Below, one piece after another: positions 46,301-57,100 of a stretch of 64,000 nucleotides of DNA. Position 1 is the first letter of the stretch, and every line of letters starts with the position of its first letter. A program made the translations under genes and the position numbers. A model generated the notes under the pieces. It was not told the DNA's origin. It searched no databases and saw nothing but the letters and a program-made list of their open reading frames with translations. The stretch lies in the NCBI GenBank assembly GCA_025201705.1, contig MU616629.1:1-64000 (forward strand), read 5' to 3'. Source of the DNA: Dissophora ornata (lineage: Eukaryota; Mortierellomycota; Mortierellomycetes; Mortierellales; Mortierellaceae).

Positions 46301-48020
46301 GCGAAGTTCAATTGTGGCGGTTCTATTTTTTAATCTTTCCATAATTTCCATTTTTTTGTTCGACTTGGAAGGTCACAAGCAACAGCGCAACCTGATTTAC
46401 ATCATCTTAGCAGCCGAAGCTTGCTTGGAAGCTATCTTTCAAAAATATGAAAGATGAAGAGCTCTTTTTCGTAATAAGCGGCCACTTCCGCATCTATTTA
46501 TTATGTTGTTACAGAGACATCTAACTGAGACCGGGTGCTCAGCGTTCTATTAATGCTTGCGGCTCGTTTGCCGTTAACTTGAGGATCTCGCTTCGTCCAC
46601 AACAGTAGGTGGGAGAAACTTGGGCGATGAAGTGGCGGCAGGCAAGACAGGAGGTACAGGCTGACCAACTCCTGCAGCACCGGGAAGACCTCCGACAGGA
46701 TTTACAGCAGGGTTTGGCTGAATTTGTTCCCGGTTTCCAGTGTTCCACGAAGATCCGCCCATTTTGATGCAGTGATATGAATGGAGTGCGGCGTTTAGAT
46801 GTTGGTGCTGGTGCTAGTAATGGTGCCGATAGTGGTCGTAGGTGAGATAAGTTTGTTGCGGCTGGCTTGTCTTTGTTGCTGATGTTGTTAATGAGAAATG
46901 AGAAATATAAGGAATCCAAGGGCTGCATTTATACACAGAAGGAGAACATAATTATCGACTCAAACGACGGTGGTTTTCAAAGCATCAGCATCCTTTCAAG
47001 AATCACCAAGAAGTAGCGACATGGTAGCGTTGGTATTCCGACACACAACGATATTAATAAATATAGATAGTCATCAGACAGCACGCCTCTAATATGGATC
47101 TTGGCTATGAGAGTCGATCATCCGTCAAGGGTATGTTAACAAGAGAGGCAGGAGATGCGGTCTATGAGGAAAAAATCGTCCGTCCGACATTATTTTCATT
47201 ATCCTGTCTTTTTTTTGTACCACTGTGGCGCACCAATGGAAGAAAAAATGCCGAAATCCAAAATTACATAACCATCTCTTCCGGCCCATAAGCGCTGCGG
47301 TCACGGAGAGGTAATTCTTTTGCAGATTTCGAGTAGCAGAAACGTCGCCCATTCGAACAGCTATAAAATTAGAGTCGACAATGAAAAATCGCTCATGGTC
47401 CGCATGACAGAATTTCAAGGGCAAACCATGGTAGGTGTCGTTCCTTCGAACAAGCGGAGGGCCTTGCTGGTCAAAAAAAAATAGGGAAAGCCAGAGTTCA
47501 CAACCAAAAATGACGCAGGATCCACAACACAAAAGCCCAAAATCAGGAGGGACCGTTTATTCGAACAAACGGTGCGGTGGGGGACCTTGTTAGTCAAAAT
47601 AAAATAAAGTAAAAGAAAAGCCCGATTTCAAGTGACACAAAACAAACATCAGACATCTAAACTGCAATTAGACTAGAGCCGACAGCGACAAAGAAGACGT
47701 CGTTTATTCGAACAAACGGCGAGCGTGGTAGCTCTCACAGAAAAGTCCTGATTATATCACTCATATCAGAATTGTATCTGTGAGTATACACCTGAAGTAA
47801 ATGGAAAAACCAACGTCCCAGCATTGCAGGAACAAGTGACCAGTTGTGACTCAAACGCATATCACCTTTCTGTTCTACTATGGGACTGAGCACGACATAT
47901 TTTTTTACATGGATCAGAAAAATGTGCCCATCATTTTAGAACTGACTGTGCTTGAGAATATCCTCACAGGAGAAGAACCCCGAACTACTTTGTCGTAGCA
48001 TGTCAACGTGATATCAATAG
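46301..48020. repeat. Tandem array unit 2 (1720 bp)
   Basis: Very similar to units 3 and 4. The block from about 47770 to 48020 is almost identical to 46030-46300 and 49520-49780, with only scattered differences, which indicates recent duplication or ongoing conversion. Confidence 0.85.
46574..46762 (-). CDS. Tandem microprotein, copy 2 (62 residues)
   Basis: This has the same length and frame as copies 1 and 3 (starts MGGSSWNTGNREQ, ends VVDEARSSS). Its centre has NPVGGLPG and QPVPPVLPAATSSP. TATAAAT at 46933-46927 lies about 170 bp upstream. An overlapping 129-codon frame on the same strand starts at the TATA box itself and is closed in copy 1, so I prefer the 62-codon frame. No family is recognised and no function is proposed. 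Confidence 0.55.
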   Translation of the reverse strand: MGGSSWNTGNREQIQPNPAVNPVGGLPGAAGVGQPVPPVLPAATSSPKFLPPTVVDEARSSS

Positions 48021-49779
48021 GCGAAGTTCAATCGTGGCGGTTCTATTTTTTAATCTTTCCATAATTTCCATTTTTTTGTTCAACTTGGGAGGTCACAAGC
48101 AACAGCGCAGCCTGTTTTACATTATCTTAGCAGCTGAAGCTTGCTTGGAAGCTATATTTCAAGAATATGAAAGATGAAGAGCTCTCTTTCGTTATAAGCG
48201 GCCACTTCCGCATCTATTTATTATGTTGTTACAGAGACATCTAACTGAGACCGGGTGCTCAGCATTCTGTTAATGCTTGCGGCCCGTTTGCCGTTAACTT
48301 GAGGATCTCGCTTCGTCCACAACAGTAGGTGGGAGAAACTTGGGCGGTGAAGTGGCGGCAGGCAAGACAGGAGGTACTGGTTGACCAGCTCCTGCAGCAC
48401 CGAGAAGGCCTCCGACAGGATTTTCAGCAGGGTTCGGCTGAGTTTGTTCCCGGTTTCCAGTGTTCCACGAAGATCCACCCATTTTGATGTAGTGATATGA
48501 ATGGAGTGCGGCGTTTAGATGTTGGCGCTGGCGGTTGTTATGATGATGGTAGTGGTCGTAGGTGAGATAGGTTTGTTGTGGCTGGCTTGTCTTTGTTGCT
48601 GATGTTGTTGATGAGAAATGAGAAATATGGAATCCAAGGGCGGCATTTATACACAGGAAAAAATAAACATCAAGTGGTTTTCAAAGCATCAGCATCCTTC
48701 CAAGCAACGCCAAGAGGCAGCGACATGCTAGCGTCGGTATTCCTACACACAACGATATTAATAAATATAGATAGTCATCAGACAACACGACTCTAGCATC
48801 GGCTTTGGCTATAAGAGCCGGTCATCCGTCAAGGGCATGTTAACAAGAGAGGCAGGAGATACGGTCTTGGAGGTAAAAGTCGTCTATCCGACAATATTTT
48901 CATTATCCTGTCTTTTCTTTGTCCCACTGTGGCGCACCAATGGAAGAAAAAATGCCGAAATCCAAAATTACATAACCATCTCTTCGAGCCCATAAGCGCT
49001 GCGGTCACGGTGGCGTTATTCATGCGGCAGATTTCGAGTAGCAGAAACGTCGCGCATTCGAACAGCAATAAAATTAGAGTCGACAATAAAAAATCGCTCA
49101 TGGTCCGCATGACAGAAGTCCAAGGGCAAAGAATGGTAGGTGTCATTTCTTCGAACAAGCGGAGGGCCTTGCTGGTCAAAAAAAAAAAAGGAAAAGCCAG
49201 ATTTCAATGGTAATTAAATTAGAGTTCACAACCAAAAATGACGCAGGGTCCGCATCACAAAAGCCCAAAAGCATGAGGGATCGTTCATCCGAACAAACGG
49301 TGCGGTGGGGGGACTTCGTTAGTCAAAATACAATAAAGTATAAGAAAAGCCCAATTTTAAGTGACTCAAAGCAAACGTCAGATATCCGGACGGCAATCAG
49401 ACGAGAGCCGACAGCGATAAATAGCGCAGAGCGCGTCAAGAAGAAAACAAAGGAGGCGTCGTGTGTACGAACAAACGGCGAGCATGGTGGCTCTCACTAA
49501 AAAGTCCTGATTATATCCCTCTTCTCAGAATTCTATCTGTGAGTACACACCTGAAGTAAATGGAGAAACCAACGTCCCAGCATTGCAGGAACAAGTGACC
49601 AGTTGTGACTCAAACGCATATCACCTTTCTGTTCTACTATGGGACTGAGCACGACATATTTTTTTACATGGATCAGAAAAATGTGCCCATCATTTTAGAG
49701 CTGACTGTGCTTGAGAATATCCTCACAGGAGAAGAACCCCGAACTACTTTGCCGTAGCATGTCAACGTGATACCAATAG
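48021..49779. repeat. Tandem array unit 3 (1759 bp)
   Basis: Same order of parts as unit 2, with small indels. The ORF is intact in this unit. Confidence 0.85.
48294..48482 (-). CDS. Tandem microprotein, copy 3 (62 residues)
   Basis: It differs from copy 2 at a handful of positions (for example Ile14 to Thr and Val20 to Glu) without indels. TATAAAT at 48651-48645 lies about 170 bp upstream. Start context, length and stop position are kept. The longer overlapping frame seen in copies 2 and 4 is not open here as one piece, which again favours the 62-codon frame. Confidence 0.55.
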   Translation of the reverse strand: MGGSSWNTGNREQTQPNPAENPVGGLLGAAGAGQPVPPVLPAATSPPKFLPPTVVDEARSSS

Positions 49780-50990
49780 GCGAAGTTCAATCGTGGCGGT
49801 TCCATTTTTTAATCTTTCCATAATTTCCATTTTTTTGTTCAACTTGGAAGGTCACAAGCAACAGCGCAACCTGATTTACATCATCTTAGCAGCCGAAGCT
49901 TGCTTGGAAGCTATCTTTCAAGAATATGAAAGATGAAGAGCTCTTTTTCGTTATAAGCGGCCACTTCCGCATCTATTTATTATGTTGTTACAGAGACATC
50001 TAACTGAGACAGGGTGCTCAGCATTCTACTAATACCTGCGGCCCGTTTGCCGTTAACTCGAGGATCTCGCTTCGTCCACAGCAGTAGGTAGGAGAAACTT
50101 GGGCGGTGAATTGGCGACAGGCAAGGCAGGAGGTACAGGCTAACCAGCTCCTGCAACACCAGGAAGACCTCCGACAGGATTTACAATAGGGTTTGGCTGA
50201 ATTTGTTCCCGGTTTCCAGTGTTCCACGAAGATCCGCCCATTTTGATGTAGTGATATGAATGGAGTGCGGCGTTTAGATGTTGGTGCTGGTGCTAGTAAT
50301 GGTGCTGGTGCCAGTAATGGTGCTGGTAGTGGTCGTAGGTGAGATACGTTTGTTGCGGCTGGCTTGTCTTTATTGCTGATGTTTTTAATGAGAAATGAGA
50401 AATATAAGGAATCCAAGGGCGGTATTTATACACAGAAGGAGAACATAATTATCGACTCAAACGACGGTGGTTTTCAAAGCATCAGCATCCTTTCAAGAAT
50501 CACCAAGAAGTATCGACATGGTAGCGTTGGTATTTCGACACACAACGATATTAATAAATATAGATAGTCATCAGACAGCACGTCTCTAATATGGACCCTG
50601 GCTATAAGAGCCGGTCATCCGTCAAGGGTATGTTAACAAGAGAGGCAGGAAATGGGGTCATAGAGGCAAAAGTCGTCCATCCGACAGTATTTTTATCATC
50701 CTGTAGTTTTTTTGTCCCACTGTGGCGCAATTGACCGAAATCCTATAATCCAGAACCATTTCTTCCGGCCCATAAGCGCTGCGGTCACGGTGGGGTAATT
50801 CATGCGGCAGATTTCGAGTAGCAGAAACTTCGCCCATTCGGACAGCGATAAAATTAGAGTCGACAGTGAAGAATAGCGCAGGGTCAGCATGACAGAAGTC
50901 TAAGGATGAAGCAAGGGTGGCGTCGCTTATTCGAACAAACGGGGGCCTTGTTATTCAAGAAAAAAAGTTAGATTTCGAGAAACGTTGGAC
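49780..50990. repeat. Tandem array unit 4 (incomplete)
   Basis: It contains the leading block, the microprotein ORF with an internal stop, the TATA region and the first sub-repeats. Similarity then fades at about 50950-51000, so the roughly 500-bp block at the end of the other units is missing. Confidence 0.8.
50053..50241 (-). pseudogene. Tandem microprotein, copy 4, with nonsense codon
   Basis: Alignment without gaps to copies 2 and 3 shows the same start and final stop. Codon 34, a Gln CAG in the other copies, is TAG here (50142-50140), so only 33 residues could be made. TATAAAT remains at 50430-50424. It is either a recent loss or a shorter product. Confidence 0.6.
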
Positions 50991-50999
50991 ATCCGGACA

Positions 51000-51586
51000 G
51001 TGATTAAAGTCTACAACGAAAATAGCACGGGGCCCATATGACAGAAGCAGAAGAAAGCAAGGGAGACGTCGTTTATACATAAACTCAAGGCTATTTTTGT
51101 CTTGATATCGGCTTCGTGGAGCGGCAGATTTGGCCCTTGCCTTCTTTGCGTTCACTGGGGATATACTACAACATCAAACGGTCATCTTCTTGTCCTTTCC
51201 CCCTAATACACCCATTCTCAATGACACCGCTGGCACCTTATGACGGGTGTTCCACGATCTCCTAATGGAGACCGCTGAAGAAGGTCAGACTGACGCCGAT
51301 CTGGCGCCAGTTCCAGCAGCAGATCGGGAGTCAGAACCCCCTCCCCCACCCCTATCCTGATCTCACGACCCTTGCATCACTCAAGTGACATTGTTCTTGG
51401 GGCACACTGGCCGTGAGATTGCTTCAGGCTTTTATGAGTGGTGTCATTTTGATAGCCCTTTGTTGAAAATTTCTTCCAAACTAGATAGTGAGCAGCTCGG
51501 TCAGATTGAGTGAATCCTCGGTGGATTGCGAAGACTGTGATAGGCCAAGACAGTGAACGAGCTGCGATGTGCTCTTGAGACGCTCA
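51000..51586. other. Region after the tandem array, possible decayed coding sequence
   Basis: On the plus strand, 51260-51590 reads as broken protein-like sequence (for example GREIASGFYEWCHFDSPL) with stop codons TGA and TAG in the same frame. I do not recognise the family. No intact gene is present. Confidence 0.35.
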
Positions 51587-52290
51587 TTAGCCTTTGGTAA
51601 TTTGTTTATCAAGAGGTTGATGCATGTCCTTTGCAAAAATGTGTACAGGAATAATTATGATGTCGTAGCTTGGGGTTTCCTGAATCAGAGGAAGACGAGG
51701 GGGAAGAAGAGGAGGAGTAGGTAATAGGTGAACAGCAGAGGGACCCACAGTGGGGGTTTGGAGCGGGAGGCGAAGCGACGTGGCGGATGAGAGAAGGCGA
51801 TTGGCCTGGCTCTTGAACACGTCCTCTATAACGAACGTATTGATTTGCAGAATCATAGAACATTTAGATATCCGAGGTTTTTAAACGTCCAGCAAAGAAA
51901 CCATCGACGCTTACTTACCCCCATTTTTCCGAATTCTCGTAGCAGGTCTGTGCCTTGTCGCGATGTTTCCAGTTCTCCAAAAGCTCGCCAAGTTCGAAAT
52001 AGTTGGAAGCAATCCCATTGCGCATAGCTAGATCTTCGACACTCACAGATAATACAAGAGTCTTATGTGGGCGAGGGCCTTTTGCGCTTCGTTGCAGTAC
52101 GTCAGAGCCAGTTCAGCACTCTTTGCTTTCCGTGCGTTCTCCAAATGAAAATTGGCAAGATCCAAAGCGACTTGTGGCGAGAGAACGTTTCTCAGTGGCA
52201 AAAACGGACTGCTGAGCATATCGATTTTCTGGCTTTTTCTTTTGGTTCCTGGCTCCCAATGATGTTAGATTGGATTTAATGTTGTCAATT
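51587..52290 (-). pseudogene. Decayed N-terminal copy of the NLR-like gene
   Basis: The minus strand matches exon 1 and the start of exon 2 of the intact NLR-like gene at 54144-59982. IDMLSSPFLPLRNVLSPQVALDLANFHLENARKAKSAELALTYC corresponds in parts to its [15 protein letters not shown] and [16 protein letters not shown]. Further on, YRGRVQEPGQS and HIFAKDMHQPLD match [11 protein letters not shown] and [12 protein letters not shown]. The intron signals (GTAAGT donor and TTATAG acceptor) can still be seen between them. Stops and a frameshift break it after the first part, and no NACHT or WD40 sequence follows. The longer matching stretches are quoted only in pieces that occur in this window. 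Confidence 0.8.
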
Positions 52291-52850
52291 CTGTGAACAC
52301 ATCCTTGGTGGATATGGTTGCTGGCTGCAAATATGTCAAGTGCATGTCATCAAGCAAAGCGGGATTGATGGCCAGTTTACAGATGTTTATGAAACCGCTT
52401 ATCAAGGGCTAAGAAGCACTCGCTTACCTCAAACACGAATCTGATGTCCACTTCGTCTTGTCACTTCTAGCGGCGATCTAAAGCATTCTCTCAATATCGT
52501 TAGCTTGAATGTCCAGGTCCAGGCATTGACAGGGATGGGTCACTGAGGGTTACCAATGAACGCCGCTGGACTACGATTAGTTGGGCGAGGCAGACAGATA
52601 GAGCAGATGGGTGCGATAGACACTGAGAAGATAGAGAGGGAGAGAGAGAGAGAAAAGATGAGAAAGATACACGACTGGTTGTGATGGATTGAGTCGTCCG
52701 TTGGTGAAGCTGGGAAGTCAGGAAAGTAAACACTTCAATCCTTCGCCCTCGTGTAGCTTTCCATTGGCACCTCAGTCAAAACAATGTGTTCAATTTATGC
52801 TGCCACTTTGCTGCGGCTTGGGCGTAATTGACGTTTCTCTCCAGACACTG
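52291..52850. other. Former upstream region of the decayed NLR copy
   Basis: No gene. A GA-rich tract at 52625-52665 (C/T-rich on the minus strand) lies about 400 bp above the relic start, as does a similar tract at 60385-60470 above the intact gene. The two may be remnants of a shared promoter. Confidence 0.4.
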
Positions 52851-53850
52851 GCCTTCTAACTCAAAGACTTGCGCAATATGGTCTCTCTTGCTCCTGGTCT
52901 CGGAAGATCAATCCTTCCCGCCCTCTTGAGAACCACCTACTCGGAGCTGTGTAATCCCCTGTCGAGTATCATTGTGCCTCTTCAACCTGCAAGACGCCGA
53001 TCCGTCAACAGAATAGAGTCCTTTCGTTCACTACGGAAAGTTGCTTGTCAACTCCCTCGAATGTCAGTCAATGGCCCTCTGAACCCATACGCTCTCCCTC
53101 CGCCAGAGACCTTCATGGTCAAATCGCTCTACCGGTGGATGCAAGCTACAACTGCTCCCTCCCCCACGAGACTGTACCCGATACATTGTCGGAGAAGTCT
53201 TCCAATATGACTCTCAAACAAGAATTTCCATCCACCGTAACCCGACAGTGACGCGATTAACACACAGAAATGCCTTTACTCCGGAAGTCGGAGTTTATGC
53301 AACCTTTGGACGATACAGCGCAACGCATTTTGAACCTCCCACTGCACCACCCCTCCGCGACGCTACCGCGCAAGCAAATCACTCTAGACACGGCCACATC
53401 CAAGAACCTACGGGCATTCTTCCAGGTCCCTGCCTCCACAGTCGAGAGACAAGGCGGTGGAAGTGCAGACTGGGGAAGGTTCTGGCGAGAGACAATATCA
53501 CACTCTGCTCGAACAATATGGTGGAGAGTCATTCGCAACAAGCTGGCAACAGCAGAAGTGATGCAATCCAAATGGCAAAGCACTCCCAGCCCTGCTTGCT
53601 GTCATTGCGGTTGGGTAACGGAAGACAAGGACCATATGCTCTTCTTATATCCTACCAAGCACCGGACCTGGGTTGCCTACCTAACGGACCTCATTTCCAA
53701 GTTTATCTGGAGCGACCGAGACTGTGCACTAATTCATTGGACACGGCCCCGCATAACCATCAAACCCAAATACCAACTCCATCTTACAGGGTCAAAGCTG
53801 GTCTCTTGTGGCCTCTAAGGGATATGGTAAATACATTATGTATCTTTCTT
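52851..53850 (+). mobile_element. 5'-truncated LINE (non-LTR retrotransposon) relic
   Basis: The plus strand carries the end of a reverse-transcriptase-type ORF2 in shifted frames: 52869-53210, then 53270-53818. The second contains the C-terminal zinc-binding segment typical of LINE ORF2: a Trp-rich lead (RTIWWRVIRNKL), CCHCGWVTEDKDHMLF and a following RTW. No reverse transcriptase catalytic motif or endonuclease is present upstream, as expected for 5' truncation. Frameshifts show that it is dead. The assignment is by motif, not by search. Confidence 0.6.
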
Positions 53851-54143
53851 TGACGACCGCAACATTCTAATCGAAACAAAATGACCCAATCCATACGAAG
53901 GCTAGCTCTCCGTGCAAACACACTTCGAACAGGCGACCGAAAAAAAATAATCACTCCATTCCTCTGGACAAACAATAAATTTAGACGTCTTTTGAATAAA
54001 ACACCTGGATCCAAAAAAAAACAAAACGCCGAGTACAGGCACAGCGGGTTACAAGATCCCTTGACAATCCCCAGCAAGGTTCGATTTGGACGCCAACAAT
54101 ATTTATGCCACCTATCCTCATAGTCATCTGCTGGAAGCCCCAT
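53851..54143. other. Spacer between LINE relic and NLR-like gene
   Basis: An A-rich stretch, perhaps the 3' untranslated part of the LINE relic, ends just before the stop of the NLR-like gene. No gene seen. Confidence 0.4.
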
Positions 54144-57100
54144 CTACAACGGCGCCGGCTCGCCCACGGCCCCGCGTTGCTTCAAGAGTTCTTTATTCAG
54201 ACTATTTAGTCCTTCAACGTCTTGTATTGAGGTGTCGATCAAACTAAGCGTGTTTGGCGGAGATCTCCAGTGCAACCGTGCATTACACTCGCTCCCATCT
54301 TCAGTGACCAGCCACAGTCGAACTGACCCATCAGTACCCCCAGTCACCAAACAATTGCCGACAAGTATTGCTTTCCAGGCGATGCTTCTTACTTCATCAA
54401 AGGTTTGAATTACAAGCTGACGCCGACCCGTCACAACGTCCCACAGCCACACTGTCATGTCAGCACTGGCAAACGCAATCTGACCGCCATTTGGCGAATA
54501 CACGATGCTCGAAATACGGTTACTGTGGCCACTCAGTGTGTGGCGGCAATATCCTGTTTCAACGTCCCACAGCCGCACTGTCTTGTCCCAACTGCCAGAC
54601 GCAATCTGATCACCTTTCGGCGAATACACGACGCTCTGAACATGGTCGTTATGGCCGCTCAGCGTGTGGCGGCATTCTCCTGTTTCAACGTTCCACAGCC
54701 GCACTGTCCCGTCCTCACTGCCGGACGCAATCTGATCACCTCTTGGCGAATACACGACGCTCTCCACACTTTTGCTATGGCCACATAGTGTGTGACAGCA
54801 ATCTCCTGTTTCAACGTCCCACAGCCGCACTGTCTTGTCCCGACTGCCAGACGCAATCTGATCANNNNNNNNNNNNNNNNNNNNNNNNNNNNNNNNNNNN
54901 NNNNNNNNNNNNNNNNNNNNNNNNNNNNNNNNNNNNNNNNNNNNNNNNNNNNNNNNNNNNNNNNNNNNNNNNNNNNNNNNNNNNNNNNNNNNNNNNNNNN
55001 NNNNNNNNNNNNNNNNNNNNNNNNNNNNNNNNNNNNNNNNNNNNNNNNNNNNNNNNNNNNNNNNNNNNNNNNNNNNNNNNNNNNNNNNNNNNNNNNNNNN
55101 NNNNNNNNNNNNNNNNNNNNNNNNNNNNNNNNNNNNNNNNNNNNNNNNNNNNNNNNNNNNNNNNNNNNNNNNNNNNNNNNNNNNNNNNNNNNNNNNNNNN
55201 NNNNNNNNNNNNNNNNNNNNNNNNNNNNNNNNNNNNNNNNNNNNNNNNNNNNNNNNNNNNNNNNNNNNNNNNNNNNNNNNNNNNNNNNNNNNNNNNNNNN
55301 NNNNNNNNNNNNNNNNNNNNNNNACTGCCAGACGCAATCTGATCACCTTTTGGCGAATACACGACGCTCTCCACAACGCTGCTATGGCCGCTCAGTGTGT
55401 GGCGACAATCTCCTGTTTCAACGTCCCACAGCCGCACTGTCTTGTCCCGACTGCCAGACGCAATCTGATCACCTTTTGGCGAATACACGAGGCTCTCCAC
55501 GCTATTACTATGGCCGCTCAGTGTGTGGCGGCATTCTCCTGTTTCAATGTCCCACAGCCGCACTGTCCCGTCCTCACTGCCAGACGCAGTCTCACCACCT
55601 TTTGGCGAATACACGACGCTCAAAACGCTGTCAAAATGGCCGCTCAAGGTGTGGCGGCAATCTCCTGTTTCAACGTCCCACAGCTTCACTGTACTGTCGA
55701 AACTGCCAGACGCAATCTGGTCACCTTTTGGCGAATACACGACGCTCCAAACACTATCGCTATGACCGCTTAGTGTGTGGCGCCAATGTCCTGTTTCAAC
55801 GTCCCACAGCCGCACTGTCTTGTCAAGACTGCCAGACGCAATCTGATCACCTTTTGGCGAATACACGACGCTCTGAACACGGTCGCCATGGCCGATCAGT
55901 GTGTTGCGGCATTCTCCTGTTTCAACGTCCCACAGCCGTACTGTCCCGTCCTCATTACCTGACGCAATCTGATCACCTCTCGGCGAATATACGACTCCAC
56001 TGCCATGACGGCATATGGTAATCATTTTGCCCCAGCCCGAAGTCTTATAGACACTGATGTTGCCATTAACAAGTCCGGCAGCAAATGTTTCGCCATCCGG
56101 TGAATATACACATGACGCCACACTGCCCTGTTCTCGGAGATATGGCAACTCGCCAAACTCGACACCTGACATCTGGGCCTTGCTCAAATCTGCTCCAAGC
56201 AGCGAAACGCCACGGAGAATGACCTCACTCATGTTGGCTCCTTGGAATTGAGTAAATTCGAATGCGCCATGGCTCAGATCCGCCCCTGGAATCTGTATCC
56301 CTTGTAAATCCGCTCCATTGAATTGCACTCCTGCCCTGACCAATATTGTAATCGCATTGGTTGCTGCCAACCGCACCTTGACTTTCGCCCACCGCATAGC
56401 TTCGACATTCGCCCCATCAGTTTTCGAACGCTCAATGACTGAGAGTAGCTGTTTCTTGAAGAGAGGCTCCTGATGGACTCGCTCCGCCAAAAATTGAAGG
56501 ATTGACGGCTCACCAACATAGTATTTCCGTCCCAGAGGTGAATCGAGCACCGGCTGTCCAACTTCCGTAATCATTTCATGCGGATGACCCTTAGTCTCAA
56601 ATATGATGGTAGAACTCTCGCTCTTTCGTCCGAACTCAATTGTTGTTGATGTCGCCCACTCTGGTTCATTATTTCCTTCCTCCTGAGGCTCGAATATTGC
56701 CCGTGCAAGACTGTATTCAAGAAGTGATTTATGGAGAAACCGGTACTGGTTGCCGTTGCGCGTGATAGGACAAGCCTCGCGCAATAGTTTTTGTTCGCGA
56801 CCTTCGCCAAAGAACTCTTCTTTCCATGTCCCCTTATCCTTGGTTGACGAATATACGACCACTGGATCACCCGCTTGTCTCTCGTAGATCGCTATAGCCA
56901 ATTCCTTCAAGAACATAGCTCCCCGTCGCATGAACCCCTCGTCACACAAGCTCTGCAGTGCTTCACTATTGCCCGCAATCTCGAGCAGTCGTATTTTGCC
57001 ACGCTCCAGCCATTGCTCCACGAACTGATCATACAGCGCAACTCTAGTGATACGAGCTGCTGAGAGGGTTTGTCCTGAGTGCACCATGCGCGGCAATACC

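Noticed and set aside
46539..46928. 129-codon minus-strand frame overlapping microprotein copy 2 (also 50018-50416 in copy 4)
   Set aside because: Its ATG lies at the TATA box, so it would not be in the transcript, and the frame is closed in copy 1 (TGGTAA).
47125..47532. 135-codon minus-strand frame in the sub-repeat region
   Set aside because: Only fragments of this frame are open in other units and the lengths differ. I treat it as a shadow of the repeats.
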